A stretch of DNA of 52,203 nucleotides from Sulfuricurvum sp. PD_MW2 (GTDB lineage Bacteria > Campylobacterota > Campylobacteria > Campylobacterales > Sulfurimonadaceae): NCBI RefSeq assembly GCF_002633015.1, contig NZ_NSIU01000014.1:1-52203 (forward strand), written 5' to 3'. The position numbers and the translations under genes are program-made. The notes beneath the pieces were generated by a model. The model saw only the letters and a list, made by a program, of their open reading frames with translations. It made no database searches and was not told the DNA's origin. Below, piece by piece: positions 26,858 to 35,833 of the stretch. Position 1 is the first letter of the stretch; each line of letters starts with the position of its first letter.

Positions 26858-27528
26858 GCGCTTATGAACCCCTCTAGCATTGCTTTGCCATCATTTGAGC
26901 CTAAAAGAGCTTCAATGGCACGTTCAGGATGCGGCATAAGACCAAATACATTTTTGGCTTTATTGCAAATACCGGCAATACTGTCAACTGAACCGTTCGG
27001 ATTATCAATATTTCCTGATGCATCAGTGTATTTTAGAAGAACTTGATTATTGGCATAAAGCTCTTGAAGTTCTTCGCTATCAATATAAAAATTGCCGTCA
27101 TGGTGAGCAATAGGAATATTGACTACTTGATCGATGGAACAATGACGTAAAAAATCGTTCTCATTATTCACTACTTTTAGGTGGTGATGACGAGAGATAA
27201 AGTGGAGTCCTTCATTACGCTTAAGTGCACCTGGAAGGAGCCCTGTTTCGGTTAAAACTTGGAACCCGTTACAAATCCCTAGCACTTTTCCACCGTTATT
27301 GGCATACACTTTGAGTGCCTTCATGATGGGAGACATTTTTGCAATTGCACCGCTGCGGAGATAGTCACCATAACTAAATCCTCCCGCTACAACGACGAGA
27401 TCACACCCTTGTGGAATTGCATCATTTTTGTGCCAGAGAATCTCTGTTTCGCACCCTAAAGATGCAAATGCATGCTGGGTATCGTATTCACAGTTTGTCC
27501 CGGGAAATTGGATAATACCGACTTTCAT
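26854..27528 (-). CDS. purQ: phosphoribosylformylglycinamidine synthase subunit PurQ
   Basis: Class I glutamine amidotransferase that supplies ammonia to PurL in purine synthesis. 224 residues with the nucleophile C86 in LGICNGFQ and the partner His/Glu in MPHPERA. It overlaps purS by 4 bases (ATGA). purL is not in the window, so the three-part enzyme is encoded at separate loci. Confidence 0.96.
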   Translation of the reverse strand: MKVGIIQFPGTNCEYDTQHAFASLGCETEILWHKNDAIPQGCDLVVVAGGFSYGDYLRSGAIAKMSPIMKALKVYANNGGKVLGICNGFQVLTETGLLPGALKRNEGLHFISRHHHLKVVNNENDFLRHCSIDQVVNIPIAHHDGNFYIDSEELQELYANNQVLLKYTDASGNIDNPNGSVDSIAGICNKAKNVFGLMPHPERAIEALLGSNDGKAMLEGFISA

Positions 27529-27767
27529 GCTTGAATCTCAATCTCATAATCTTCAATAACGGTGTTAGCCAAAAGCTCTTCACACATGTGAGCAACTTTC
27601 TCTTTAGCAGTTGCACTGTCGGTTTCATTCATCTCGATGATGATTTGTTTGCCGACACGAACATCTTTTACGCTCTCAAAACCATGGCTGCTTAGTGCGT
27701 GATGTACCGCTTTTCCTTGAGAATCCAAAACACCATTTTTCAAAAATACATTGACGATTGCTTTCAT
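27525..27767 (-). CDS. purS: phosphoribosylformylglycinamidine synthase subunit PurS
   Basis: 80-residue bridging subunit between PurQ and small PurL. It has VNVFLKNGVLDSQGKAVHHAL and GFESVKDVRVGKQI, the usual PurS pattern. 5 bases after purC. Confidence 0.95.
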   Translation of the reverse strand: MKAIVNVFLKNGVLDSQGKAVHHALSSHGFESVKDVRVGKQIIIEMNETDSATAKEKVAHMCEELLANTVIEDYEIEIQA

Positions 27768-27772
27768 AATTA

Positions 27773-28483
27773 TTACCCCAAAATTCTGTTTAATACTTCT
27801 TCGTAAGCGACTTTTAGTCCGCCTAGACCTTGGCGAAAACGGTCTTTATCCATTTTCTCGCCGGTTTCTAAATCCCAAAATCGGCAGTTATCCGGACTGA
27901 TTTCGTCAGCCAAGATAATTTTTCCGTCTTTGTCACGGCCGAATTCAAGTTTGAAATCGACAAGATTGAGCCCTTTTTCATGGAAATAAGGGCGTAAAAT
28001 AGCGTTCACTTCACGAGCCATTGCGCGTAATTGATCAAGCTCCGCTTCATCGCGCACCAGTTCTAAAATCAAACAATGTTGGTCGTTGAGTTTCGGGTCG
28101 CCGAGTTCATCATTTTTATAGTCAAACTCTACCAATGTGAACGGGAGTACTTTTCCGTCGGCAATTCCGAGATTTTTGCTCAAACTTCCGGTTGCAATGT
28201 TACGAACGATGACTTCAATGAGGATGATATCTACTTTTTTACAAAGCATGTGTGTATCATCAAGCATCTCAACAAAGTGTGATTCAACTCCACGATTGGC
28301 CAACATTTTAAACAGTTCGGTAGAGATCTTGTTGTTCAAGGCACCTTTACCCGATTCATTGTCTTTTTTAGCACCGTTAAATGCGGTTAGGTCATCTTTG
28401 AACTCTGCAATAACTAAATTAGGATCATCAGTACTAAAAAGACGTTTTGCCTTTCCTTCGTAGATGAGGTCGCGTTTTTCCAT
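27773..28483 (-). CDS. purC: SAICAR synthetase
   Basis: Joins aspartate to CAIR in purine synthesis. 236 residues: YEGKAKRLF near the N-terminus, [22 protein letters not shown], and the C-terminal [15 protein letters not shown]. It begins 2 bases after the ctpA stop with GGAAAG as ribosome binding site. Confidence 0.96.
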   Translation of the reverse strand: MEKRDLIYEGKAKRLFSTDDPNLVIAEFKDDLTAFNGAKKDNESGKGALNNKISTELFKMLANRGVESHFVEMLDDTHMLCKKVDIILIEVIVRNIATGSLSKNLGIADGKVLPFTLVEFDYKNDELGDPKLNDQHCLILELVRDEAELDQLRAMAREVNAILRPYFHEKGLNLVDFKLEFGRDKDGKIILADEISPDNCRFWDLETGEKMDKDRFRQGLGGLKVAYEEVLNRILG

Positions 28484-28485
28484 GA

Positions 28486-29811
28486 TTACTTTCCTTTGAC
28501 TATGATTAAAGCTTTGATTATGTCAACACCCTCTTTGAGCTGAATATCTTTGTTCATCTGCTCTGGAGTGATGGTCGTTTTATTGGTTGCATTGGCTTCG
28601 GTCACATCTACCATACCCGGATTTTCTTTTTCCAGTTCGGATGTGAGATGTTCTTTTAGATCAGCCTCTTTGATATTGAATGATTTCGTATGATTTTTTA
28701 TTTCTCCGGAAGCCACTTCAATATCCGGTGTTACTCCAACTGCTTGAATGGTACGGCCGCTTGGGAGATAATATCGTGCTACGGTCAGTTTTATCCCCTC
28801 TGTTTCAGTGATTGGCATGACAACCTGAACAGACCCTTTTCCAAAAGTTTTTTCTCCGACGATGACGCCACGTTTGAGATCTTGCAATGCACCGCTCACA
28901 ATTTCGGAAGCGCTTGCAGAACCTTCATTGACCAATACAACTAAAGGGAGATGGGTAATGGTATTGCTTTTGGTCGCTTTGTAGGTTACGTCGTCAGCTT
29001 TGTTACGCCCTTTTTGTGAAACGATCACCCCTTCATCGACAAACAAGTCGGTGAGCTCAACGGCTTGGTCCAATAATCCTCCCGGGTTATTACGAAGATC
29101 AAGGATAATCCCTTTGCTTTTGTCTCCGTTTTTTTTGATCGCTTTTTTGACATCGGCAGCCACTTTTTTGTCAAAACTCGTAACGCGGATATAGAGGATA
29201 TTTCCGCTGATGGTACGGGTATAGACCGATTCGACGGTGATAATATCACGAATGATATGCACTTTGATCGGATCGGCAACCCCTTTGCGTACGATAGTGA
29301 GATCGATAGGAGTTTTCGGCGTGCCGCGCATCAAGCCGACGGCATCGTCGATAGTCATGCTCAGTGTCGATTTTTCATTGATTTTTAGGATGATATCACC
29401 GGCTTTTATCCCTGCTTTATCCGCAGGAGTCCCTTCGATCGGTGCGATGACGGTTAATGCATTATCTCGCATACCCACAGTGATTCCAAGTCCGCCGAAT
29501 TCACCGTCGGTTTGGGATTTTAAACTGTCGTAGCTCTTTTTATCCATATAGGTAGAGTGAGCATCGAGATTGGAGAGCATCCCCTGCAAAGATTTATCAA
29601 TGAGCTGATCGACGGTTAATCCATCAACATTGTATTGTTCAACGATTCCCAAAACTTTTGTGAATTTTGCAAGTGATTGGAGACGAGAGGCTTCAACGGA
29701 GGCTTCTGTAGGTTCGGCAACATTGTTTTTTGCTAACAGCGATGTGGAAAGGGCGACGCTGATCGTCACCGCACTGACAAAACCGATAACCATCATTTTT
29801 GTGTTTTTCAT
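28486..29811 (-). CDS. ctpA: carboxy-terminal processing protease (S41)
   Basis: Periplasmic serine protease of the tail-specific/CtpA family. 441 residues: signal peptide (about 1-28), PDZ domain (about 105-175) and the S41 core with the Ser-Lys dyad S300 (EGSASASEI) and K325 (TFGKGSVQ), 25 residues apart as in plant CtpA. It probably trims envelope proteins. It heads the operon with purC, purS and purQ, an order not explained by function. Confidence 0.93.
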   Translation of the reverse strand: MKNTKMMVIGFVSAVTISVALSTSLLAKNNVAEPTEASVEASRLQSLAKFTKVLGIVEQYNVDGLTVDQLIDKSLQGMLSNLDAHSTYMDKKSYDSLKSQTDGEFGGLGITVGMRDNALTVIAPIEGTPADKAGIKAGDIILKINEKSTLSMTIDDAVGLMRGTPKTPIDLTIVRKGVADPIKVHIIRDIITVESVYTRTISGNILYIRVTSFDKKVAADVKKAIKKNGDKSKGIILDLRNNPGGLLDQAVELTDLFVDEGVIVSQKGRNKADDVTYKATKSNTITHLPLVVLVNEGSASASEIVSGALQDLKRGVIVGEKTFGKGSVQVVMPITETEGIKLTVARYYLPSGRTIQAVGVTPDIEVASGEIKNHTKSFNIKEADLKEHLTSELEKENPGMVDVTEANATNKTTITPEQMNKDIQLKEGVDIIKALIIVKGK

Positions 29812-29854
29812 ACGTTTTTTGAACCTTGTGCAGAGCCGCTAAATAAGATCAGGA

Positions 29855-29860
29855 ATTATA
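29855..29860 (-). promoter_or_regulatory. -10 box for the ctpA-pur operon
   Basis: TATAAT on the minus strand, in the context TCACTATAATTCC, about 44 bases upstream of the ctpA ATG. Confidence 0.5.
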
Positions 29861-29887
29861 GTGAAAACTCAATTAAATAACAATGGA

Positions 29888-30097
29888 TTAGACGATATCG
29901 ATAACGACATCTCCGATCGTAATTTTTTCCCCTTTGATGATTTTTGCCCGTTTGCGTGTTTCAATTTTTCCGTTTCGGTAAACGTGCGAGTTTTCAATAA
30001 GCATTTTGGCCTGACCGCCGGTGTCCACCAAGTCTAACAGTTTGATTAGCTTATGAAGTTCGATATAAGGTTCGGTGAGTGTATAAGTCATTGTCAT
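29888..30097 (-). CDS. small S4-like RNA-binding protein
   Basis: 69 residues from the ATG at 30097 (a second ATG lies two codons on). IELHKLIKLLDLVDTGGQAK followed by VYRNGKIETRKRAKI is the S4/YbcJ pattern. Such stand-alone S4 domains bind structured RNA, often on the ribosome. It follows the RRM gene on the same strand across a strong hairpin. The ribosome binding site is weak. Confidence 0.8.
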   Translation of the reverse strand: MTMTYTLTEPYIELHKLIKLLDLVDTGGQAKMLIENSHVYRNGKIETRKRAKIIKGEKITIGDVVIDIV

Positions 30098-30160
30098 ATC
30101 TTTTATGGAATAGTTTGTATCGATATTTGTAAGAAAATTAAAGAGAAAAGCAACGGAGAA

Positions 30161-30186
30161 TATGAAGCCCTTCAATGGGCTTCATA
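30161..30186. terminator. 10-bp hairpin between the RRM and S4 genes
   Basis: TATGAAGCCC-TTCAAT-GGGCTTCATA is a perfect 10-bp inverted repeat, 10 bases past the RRM stop. U-rich sequence after it on the minus strand is modest. Probably ends the RRM transcript. Confidence 0.6.
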
Positions 30187-30195
30187 CAGTATAAA

Positions 30196-30468
30196 CTACC
30201 AGCGATCGCGCGGAGGGCGTGGAGCGCGTGGGCGTGCTTCATTAACGCGTAGAGTGCGTCCGCCGAAATCATTACCTTCAAGAGCAGTGATTGCTTTTTC
30301 AGCTTCATCTTTGTTCGCCATTTCAACGAAACCAAAACCGCGGAAGCGTCCTGTTTCTTTGTCATTTACGAATTTAACTGAACTAACTTCACCGTATTGT
30401 CCGAAAAGATCTTTCAAATCGTTTTCGTTTTTGCCGTAGGGAATATTCCCGACATAAATTTGTGTCAC
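30196..30468 (-). CDS. RRM-domain RNA-binding protein
   Basis: 90 residues, one RNA recognition motif: RNP2 IYVGNI (4-9) and RNP1 RGFGFVEM (43-50). A short Arg/Pro tail (RPRAPRPPRDRW) replaces the Gly-rich tail of cyanobacterial Rbp proteins. Such proteins are often cold-induced RNA chaperones. Monocistronic. Confidence 0.93.
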   Translation of the reverse strand: MTQIYVGNIPYGKNENDLKDLFGQYGEVSSVKFVNDKETGRFRGFGFVEMANKDEAEKAITALEGNDFGGRTLRVNEARPRAPRPPRDRW

Positions 30469-30632
30469 ATTGTGCTCCGTGGAAAAATCGAACTATAACC
30501 TGCATAATCCTTGCGATGATTGTATCTATTCCAATCTTATGGAAATGTTAAATAATATTGTATATTTGTGATTAATCAAAAACCATGCCAAAACCTTACA
30601 AATTATGGCTTTTTGTCGCAATAATTTGGGGT

Positions 30633-32747
30633 TTAAATCGTATAAGCTAGTGAATTCGCAGGCTTGAAATAATGGACTTCATCTTGTAGTTTTGTGAGGA
30701 TTTCATTTTTTGGAAGAGGACGGCAGAGATGATATCCTTGCAATGTATCAATTTTGTTTTCAAGCAGAAAGTCGTAATGGTAGCTCTCTTCAACCCCCTC
30801 AGCGGTTACATTCATCCCTAAAATATGGGCCAGGTTGGCGATCATTTCAACAATATGGCGATTGGAATCTCCCTCAAAAAGAGGAAGGATAAACGATTTG
30901 TCGATTTTGAGTGTATCAATCGGTAATTGCGCCAAATAGGCAAATGAAGAGTACCCTGTGCCGAAGTCATCTAGGGCAATACGGATACCTCCCATTTTTA
31001 ATTCATGAAGCTGATTGCTGATAAGAGAGATGTTCTCCATCAGAGTGCTTTCGGTGACTTCAATTTTTAGAAATGAGGTAGGAATGGAGCGCTGTTTTAG
31101 ATAATCCAAGAGGGTATGGGCGAAATCTTCTTGATAGAGTTGTTTGGCGGAAACATTGATGGCAACAAAAAACGGATCATTCGTCATTAAACGTACCGTA
31201 TCAATGAAATCACATGCTTGAGAGAGCACTTCGTGTGCAAGCAAGTGAATGTCCCCGTTGGCTTCGGCAATCGGGATAAAAACATCGGGAGGAATAAATC
31301 CTTCTTTGGGATGCTGGAAACGCAAAAGGGCTTCGTATCCCTCAATATGCAGTGTTTTTGAATCGATCAGCGGTTGAAAGTAGAGTTCGAATAAATGTTG
31401 TTTTAATCCCTCGCGAATAAGGGATTCAATGCGTAAAAAGTCATACAACGCTTGTTGCATGGAGGAGTGATAATAAACAAATTGATTTTTGCCTTTATGT
31501 TTTGCGTTGTACATCGCAGTATCGGCATGTTTGATTAGATCTTCTTCATTAGAAGCATCTTGCGGATAGAGGACAATACCGATAGAAGAGGAGAGAAAAA
31601 AATCGGTCTCGTTGATTTTGAACGGTTCTTTAAAGACTTGAATGAGTCGCTTGGCAATGGTGTCGATCCAGATCAAATCGGCATTGTGAAGGACAATAAC
31701 AAACTCATCTCCACCGAAACGGGCACAAAAATCATAGACACCGATCGTATTTCTAAGACGCTGACTCACTTCGATGAGTATTTGATCCCCGATCTTATGG
31801 CCCATCGTATCGTTGATATTTTTAAAATTATCCAAGTCTAAAAACATCAGAGCAAACGGTGAATTTGCCGAATGTTCAAATCGATTGTCGAGTTGAAGTT
31901 TGAGTTTTGCCCGATTGGGCAAAAGGGTTAGGGGATCATGAAGTGCCAGAAACGCGATCTCTTCACTCTGTGCTTTCGGTGCAGTGATATCACTGGTGAT
32001 TCCGATAAAGAGATGAAGCTTGGGGTGATGATGGACACGGCTATTGAGCCAGCGTATTTGGTTGTCATTATGAATGATGCGAAAACATATTGTTTGTGAT
32101 TGTCCCGGAAGAAGTGTTTCGAAAAAGGTTTTCACTAAAAGCCGATCTTCGGGATGGATCTGTTGCTGCCAAAGAACCGGATCATTTAAAAAATCTTCTT
32201 TGGGAATGCCAAAAATATCTTCTACCGCATTGTTGACATACGATAAGGTAAGATTTTGATTGTTGATATACCAGATGACTTCATCAATGCTGCCGAGAAT
32301 TTCTTCTATTTCTTGATTTCTATGATTAAGCAGTTTGGATAATTCGTGAGCTTGAAATTCGATAAGTTCTTTAGAAAGAAGCAGCTCTTTATTGAGGTGA
32401 TTGAGTTCACTCTGATTGCGAATATTGACAAAAAAACGGGTTGTTCCGTTATGCTGTATCATCCGTACGCTTTTGGTCGTTTCTATGACATATCCGTCGC
32501 GATGGAGAAAATCGGTTGACGCATCTAATGATTTTCCATCTTGCATGACTTTTGAGATACATTTTTGAAACACATCGATATCTGCCAAAATAGATAGAAT
32601 ATTCAACCCTTTCAGCATTGTGTTTTCGTAGCCGAGCATTTCACAAAATGATTCATTCGCAAAAAGAATTACACCACGTTCATCGACAATAATAATCCCG
32701 TCTGGGAGATAATTCAAAACATCAAATAATGGAACTTCAGTGTACAT
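30633..32747 (-). CDS. PAS-PAS-GGDEF-EAL cyclic-di-GMP protein
   Basis: 704 residues and no membrane segment. PAS 1 covers about 8-115, PAS 2 about 148-258 with the usual PAC-like end, GGDEF about 265-430 (ARFGGDEF, 345-349) and EAL about 445-690 (EAL at 472-474, DDFGTGYSSF, ESTLMEN, IKID-type LKIDKSF). Both catalytic motifs are intact, so it may make and degrade c-di-GMP. The Arg of the RxxD inhibitory site is missing (GVYD). The PAS signal is unknown. Divergent from the ABC-F gene. Confidence 0.92.
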   Translation of the reverse strand: MYTEVPLFDVLNYLPDGIIIVDERGVILFANESFCEMLGYENTMLKGLNILSILADIDVFQKCISKVMQDGKSLDASTDFLHRDGYVIETTKSVRMIQHNGTTRFFVNIRNQSELNHLNKELLLSKELIEFQAHELSKLLNHRNQEIEEILGSIDEVIWYINNQNLTLSYVNNAVEDIFGIPKEDFLNDPVLWQQQIHPEDRLLVKTFFETLLPGQSQTICFRIIHNDNQIRWLNSRVHHHPKLHLFIGITSDITAPKAQSEEIAFLALHDPLTLLPNRAKLKLQLDNRFEHSANSPFALMFLDLDNFKNINDTMGHKIGDQILIEVSQRLRNTIGVYDFCARFGGDEFVIVLHNADLIWIDTIAKRLIQVFKEPFKINETDFFLSSSIGIVLYPQDASNEEDLIKHADTAMYNAKHKGKNQFVYYHSSMQQALYDFLRIESLIREGLKQHLFELYFQPLIDSKTLHIEGYEALLRFQHPKEGFIPPDVFIPIAEANGDIHLLAHEVLSQACDFIDTVRLMTNDPFFVAINVSAKQLYQEDFAHTLLDYLKQRSIPTSFLKIEVTESTLMENISLISNQLHELKMGGIRIALDDFGTGYSSFAYLAQLPIDTLKIDKSFILPLFEGDSNRHIVEMIANLAHILGMNVTAEGVEESYHYDFLLENKIDTLQGYHLCRPLPKNEILTKLQDEVHYFKPANSLAYTI

Positions 32748-32841
32748 ATAATCCTAAAATGCGTATATTCGAATATTATAATTTTTTATGCTTTAAGGTT
32801 TCCTTTCTATAGCCCTTAGGCTGACATAATTTGAATTGAGC

Positions 32842-32847
32842 TATAAT
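32842..32847 (+). promoter_or_regulatory. -10 box for the ABC-F operon
   Basis: TATAAT in the context GAGCTATAATCGCGTAATTT, 31 bases before the ABC-F ATG. CTGACA lies 15 bases upstream as a poor -35 box. It shares its word with the prs promoter. Confidence 0.6.
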
Positions 32848-32877
32848 CGCGTAATTTTATGCATAAAGAGTATTAGT

Positions 32878-34482
32878 ATGGTACAAGTAACGAAATTAAC
32901 AATGCGCTTTGGAAGTCGGATTTTGTTTGAGGGGATCAACCTGAAACTTGACCGTAATAAACGATACGGTCTTATCGGAGCTAACGGAGCGGGAAAAACG
33001 ACCTTTTTGAAGATCCTCAGCGGTGAGATCAAAGAGTATGAAGGGGATATCTCTATCGAGCCCGGCCTCAAAGTGGGTGTTTTGGGACAAAATCAGTTTG
33101 CGTTTGAAGATTTTACGATTGCAGACGCCGTATTGTGGGGAAACAAACGTCTCTATGATGCTATCAAAGAGAAAGAGCATTTGTATGCAACGGGTGATTT
33201 TGAAGACGATAAGGTCAATGATCGTTTGGCGGAACTCGAAATGATCTGTTGTGAAGAAGATCCGACGTACGAATACGACGTTCAAATCGCGAAAATTCTT
33301 GAAAACGTTGGAATCGCTGCAGAAAATCATCACGATTTGATGTCAACACTTCCGTCTTCTGAAAAGTTCAAAGTTCTTCTTGCTCAGGTTCTTTATCCGA
33401 AACCGGATGTTTTATTCCTCGATGAGCCGACCAATAACCTTGATATCGATACAATCGGGTGGTTGGAACATGAGCTTCAACGTCATGAGGGGACGATGGT
33501 TGTTATTTCGCATGACCGTCACTTTATCAATGCCGTTGTGACGAATATCCTTGACGTCGATTTCCAAAAGATCCGTGAATTTACCGGAAATTACGACGAC
33601 TGGTATCTCGCATCGACTGTTATGGCCAACCAAGCACAGTTGGAGCGGGATAAAAAATTGAAAGAAAAAGAACAGCTCGAAGCGTTCGTCCGCCGATTCT
33701 CTGCGAATGCGTCGAAGGCGAAGCAGGCGACTTCTCGTCAGAAACAACTTGACAAACTCACCATCGATGACATCAAACCATCGAGCAGACGTGATCCGAG
33801 TATCGTCTTTAAAGCCAAACGTCAGATGGGTGACGAAGCCCTCGATGTTATCGGTGTATCCCATAACTACGACGATTTAGAAGTACTTAAAAATATTGAT
33901 CTCAAAATTGTTCCGGGTGAAAAAATTGCCGTGATCGGTGCCAACGGTGTGGGTAAATCAACGTTGCTCAAAATCATCATGGAAGAGCTTACACCGAGCG
34001 AGGGAAGCGTCAAATGGGGGGCAACGATTGAGCCGACCTATTTCCCGCAAGATACGACCGACCGTATCAAAGGGACAGAGACCTTGTACGATTGGCTTCG
34101 CGCATTTGATCCAAAGCGTGAAATCTCTGAAATTCGTAACTGTTTGGGACGTATGCTTTTCAACGGTGAGCAGCAGGAGAAAAGTATCGAGAAAATCTCC
34201 GGAGGTGAAAAACACCGTATGATGCTCTCGAAGATGATGTTGGAAGGGGGAAATTTCCTCGTATTGGATGAACCGACCAACCACCTTGACCTTGAAGCGA
34301 TTATCGCGCTGGGTGAAGCGTTATATGAATTTGACGGAAATGTTATTTGTGTGAGTCATGACCGTGAATTGCTCGATGCATTTGCCGGCCGAATCATCGA
34401 ATTGCATGCAGATCGAACGTATATCGACTTCAAAGGGACCTACGAAGAGTTTGCTGAGGCAAAAGCGAATGGACAATTATAA
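32878..34482 (+). CDS. ABC-F family ATPase
   Basis: 534 residues from the ATG at 32878 (AAAGAG upstream). Two ATPase domains: Walker A GANGAGKT (34-41) and GANGVGKS in the second half, with Walker B FLDEPTNNLD and VLDEPTNHLD. A linker rich in Lys/Gln (NASKAKQATSRQKQ) joins them. No membrane part. ABC-F proteins such as YbiT and EttA act at the ribosomal E site. The length and style are closest to YbiT. It heads an operon of four overlapping genes. Confidence 0.93.
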   Translation: MVQVTKLTMRFGSRILFEGINLKLDRNKRYGLIGANGAGKTTFLKILSGEIKEYEGDISIEPGLKVGVLGQNQFAFEDFTIADAVLWGNKRLYDAIKEKEHLYATGDFEDDKVNDRLAELEMICCEEDPTYEYDVQIAKILENVGIAAENHHDLMSTLPSSEKFKVLLAQVLYPKPDVLFLDEPTNNLDIDTIGWLEHELQRHEGTMVVISHDRHFINAVVTNILDVDFQKIREFTGNYDDWYLASTVMANQAQLERDKKLKEKEQLEAFVRRFSANASKAKQATSRQKQLDKLTIDDIKPSSRRDPSIVFKAKRQMGDEALDVIGVSHNYDDLEVLKNIDLKIVPGEKIAVIGANGVGKSTLLKIIMEELTPSEGSVKWGATIEPTYFPQDTTDRIKGTETLYDWLRAFDPKREISEIRNCLGRMLFNGEQQEKSIEKISGGEKHRMMLSKMMLEGGNFLVLDEPTNHLDLEAIIALGEALYEFDGNVICVSHDRELLDAFAGRIIELHADRTYIDFKGTYEEFAEAKANGQL

Positions 34483-35302
34483 AAAATTTGTCGGCTTAGG
34501 AATCGCCGGAAATTTTGCACTCCATCTTGAACAAGCCGGAGAGAGTGCCGATTTTAAGGATGTTATCACCGAAGATCCAAACGGACCGAAAGGGATGTTT
34601 CCGTTTTATATTCCCGGACGTGAAGGACAGCTTGGGGTTTATCCGATCAGTTCTGATACGATCATATTGCCGCAAGAGGTGTGTAACGTTCAGCCCGAGC
34701 CTGAAGTAGCTTTGATCTGTGAGTTCAGTTACGATGAAAAAGGGAATATTACGGCCATCACTCCAAAATTTTTCGGTGCATATAATGATTGTTCGCTTCG
34801 CAAAGAGGGGGCGGCAAAAATCAGCCACAAAAAAAACTGGGGTGCAGCATCCAAAGGGATCTCCTCTACATTGATCCCGATCGATACGTTTGAGAAAGGC
34901 GGTGTAATGGATAGCTATCGCATTGCATCGTTTCTACGCCGAGAGGGGATGTTGATGCGTTATGGCGAAGATGTCGAGCTTAGCGGATACAGCTTCTTTT
35001 ATGGAAAACTGATTGAATGGATGAAAAAGCAGATCAACGGACAGGTTGATTTTGGTCCACTGGAACCTATAAATGAGTATTTGAAAGCATCAGGCTATCC
35101 CACCGAAGCAATCATCAGTATCGGTGCAACCCGATACACCCATTTTGGAGAAACCAATTTTCTCCAAGAGGGGGATGAAGTGATTGTGGTAGTTTATGAC
35201 AATAAAAAATACTGCATGAATCCGATTCTTACAATGGCGAATCGAAACGCTTTTGAATCGGAAGGGATCAGTGCGTTGGTTCAAAAGGTTGTACGTGGTT
35301 AA
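34469..35302 (+). CDS. FAH-like protein of unknown function
   Basis: 277 residues from the ATG at 34469, which overlaps the ABC-F end by 14 bases. The run NVQPEPEVALICEF resembles the metal-binding Glu region of fumarylacetoacetate hydrolase enzymes, and IISIGATRYTHFGETNFLQEGDEV resembles their C-terminal part. It may be the DUF5718 family, but I recall that only loosely. Substrate unknown. Confidence 0.6.
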   Translation: MDNYKKFVGLGIAGNFALHLEQAGESADFKDVITEDPNGPKGMFPFYIPGREGQLGVYPISSDTIILPQEVCNVQPEPEVALICEFSYDEKGNITAITPKFFGAYNDCSLRKEGAAKISHKKNWGAASKGISSTLIPIDTFEKGGVMDSYRIASFLRREGMLMRYGEDVELSGYSFFYGKLIEWMKKQINGQVDFGPLEPINEYLKASGYPTEAIISIGATRYTHFGETNFLQEGDEVIVVVYDNKKYCMNPILTMANRNAFESEGISALVQKVVRG

Positions 35303-35501
35303 ACCGGGGTTATACCGTCATTATAAAGGGAAACACTACGAGGTTATCGGTGTGGCGAAACACTCTGAGACGAGTGAAAACATGGTGGTCTATCGACCGT
35401 TGTACGGGGAACGCGGATTATGGGTTCGTCCGTTGAAAATGTTTGAAGAGACGATGCCTAATGGAACGAAACGGTTTGAATATTGCGGGGAAGTGCAATG
35501 A
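35295..35501 (+). CDS. DUF1653 domain protein
   Basis: 68 residues from a GTG at 35295, with AAAAGG at 35283-35288. It has PGLYRHYKGKHYEVIGVAKH, VYRPLYGERGLWVRPLKMF and an RFEYCGEV end, the DUF1653 pattern. It overlaps the previous gene by 8 bases. An ATG further upstream would overlap it by 50 bases and add residues not seen in the family. Function of the family unknown. Confidence 0.85.
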   Translation: MVKPGLYRHYKGKHYEVIGVAKHSETSENMVVYRPLYGERGLWVRPLKMFEETMPNGTKRFEYCGEVQ

Positions 35502-35833
35502 GCCGCGGAACAAAACTCTCACTTGATCTTGGGGCTTCGTGGGGTGATGGATGGAGTTTGGAGGAGGAGAAAAACACACAAGCTCCTCTTGCGATCCTTG
35601 ATCCTTCAGCACATCGTCTTGTGTTTCAAAAAGAGAAACGAAAAGGGAAAATAGTGACCCTTGTCGGAGCGTTTAGTCTCACTGAAGAGGATGCTCAAAA
35701 AACGCTTTCATCGCTTAAAAAATCGTTGGCCTGTGGCGGTGCGTACAAAGAGCAATGGATGGAGTTTCAAGGCGATATCGCTCCTAAAGTACGTGAACAA
35801 CTTGAAAAACTCTCTTTCAAGTTTAAAAAATAG
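35498..35833 (+). CDS. SUI1/eIF1-like translation factor
   Basis: 111 residues. KRKGKIVTLVGAFSL and SLKKSLACGGAYKEQWMEFQ match the bacterial SUI1 (YciH) proteins, which relate to eukaryotic eIF1. E. coli YciH affects start-site choice in vitro; the cellular role is not clear. Its ATG overlaps the DUF1653 stop (ATGA). It ends the operon, abutting the convergent GGDEF gene without a spacer. Confidence 0.9.
   Translation: MSRGTKLSLDLGASWGDGWSLEEEKNTQAPLAILDPSAHRLVFQKEKRKGKIVTLVGAFSLTEEDAQKTLSSLKKSLACGGAYKEQWMEFQGDIAPKVREQLEKLSFKFKK

Noticed and set aside
33412-33864. 150-codon open frame antisense to the ABC-F gene
   Set aside because: Fully contained in a conserved ATPase gene on the other strand, without a start context or family match.
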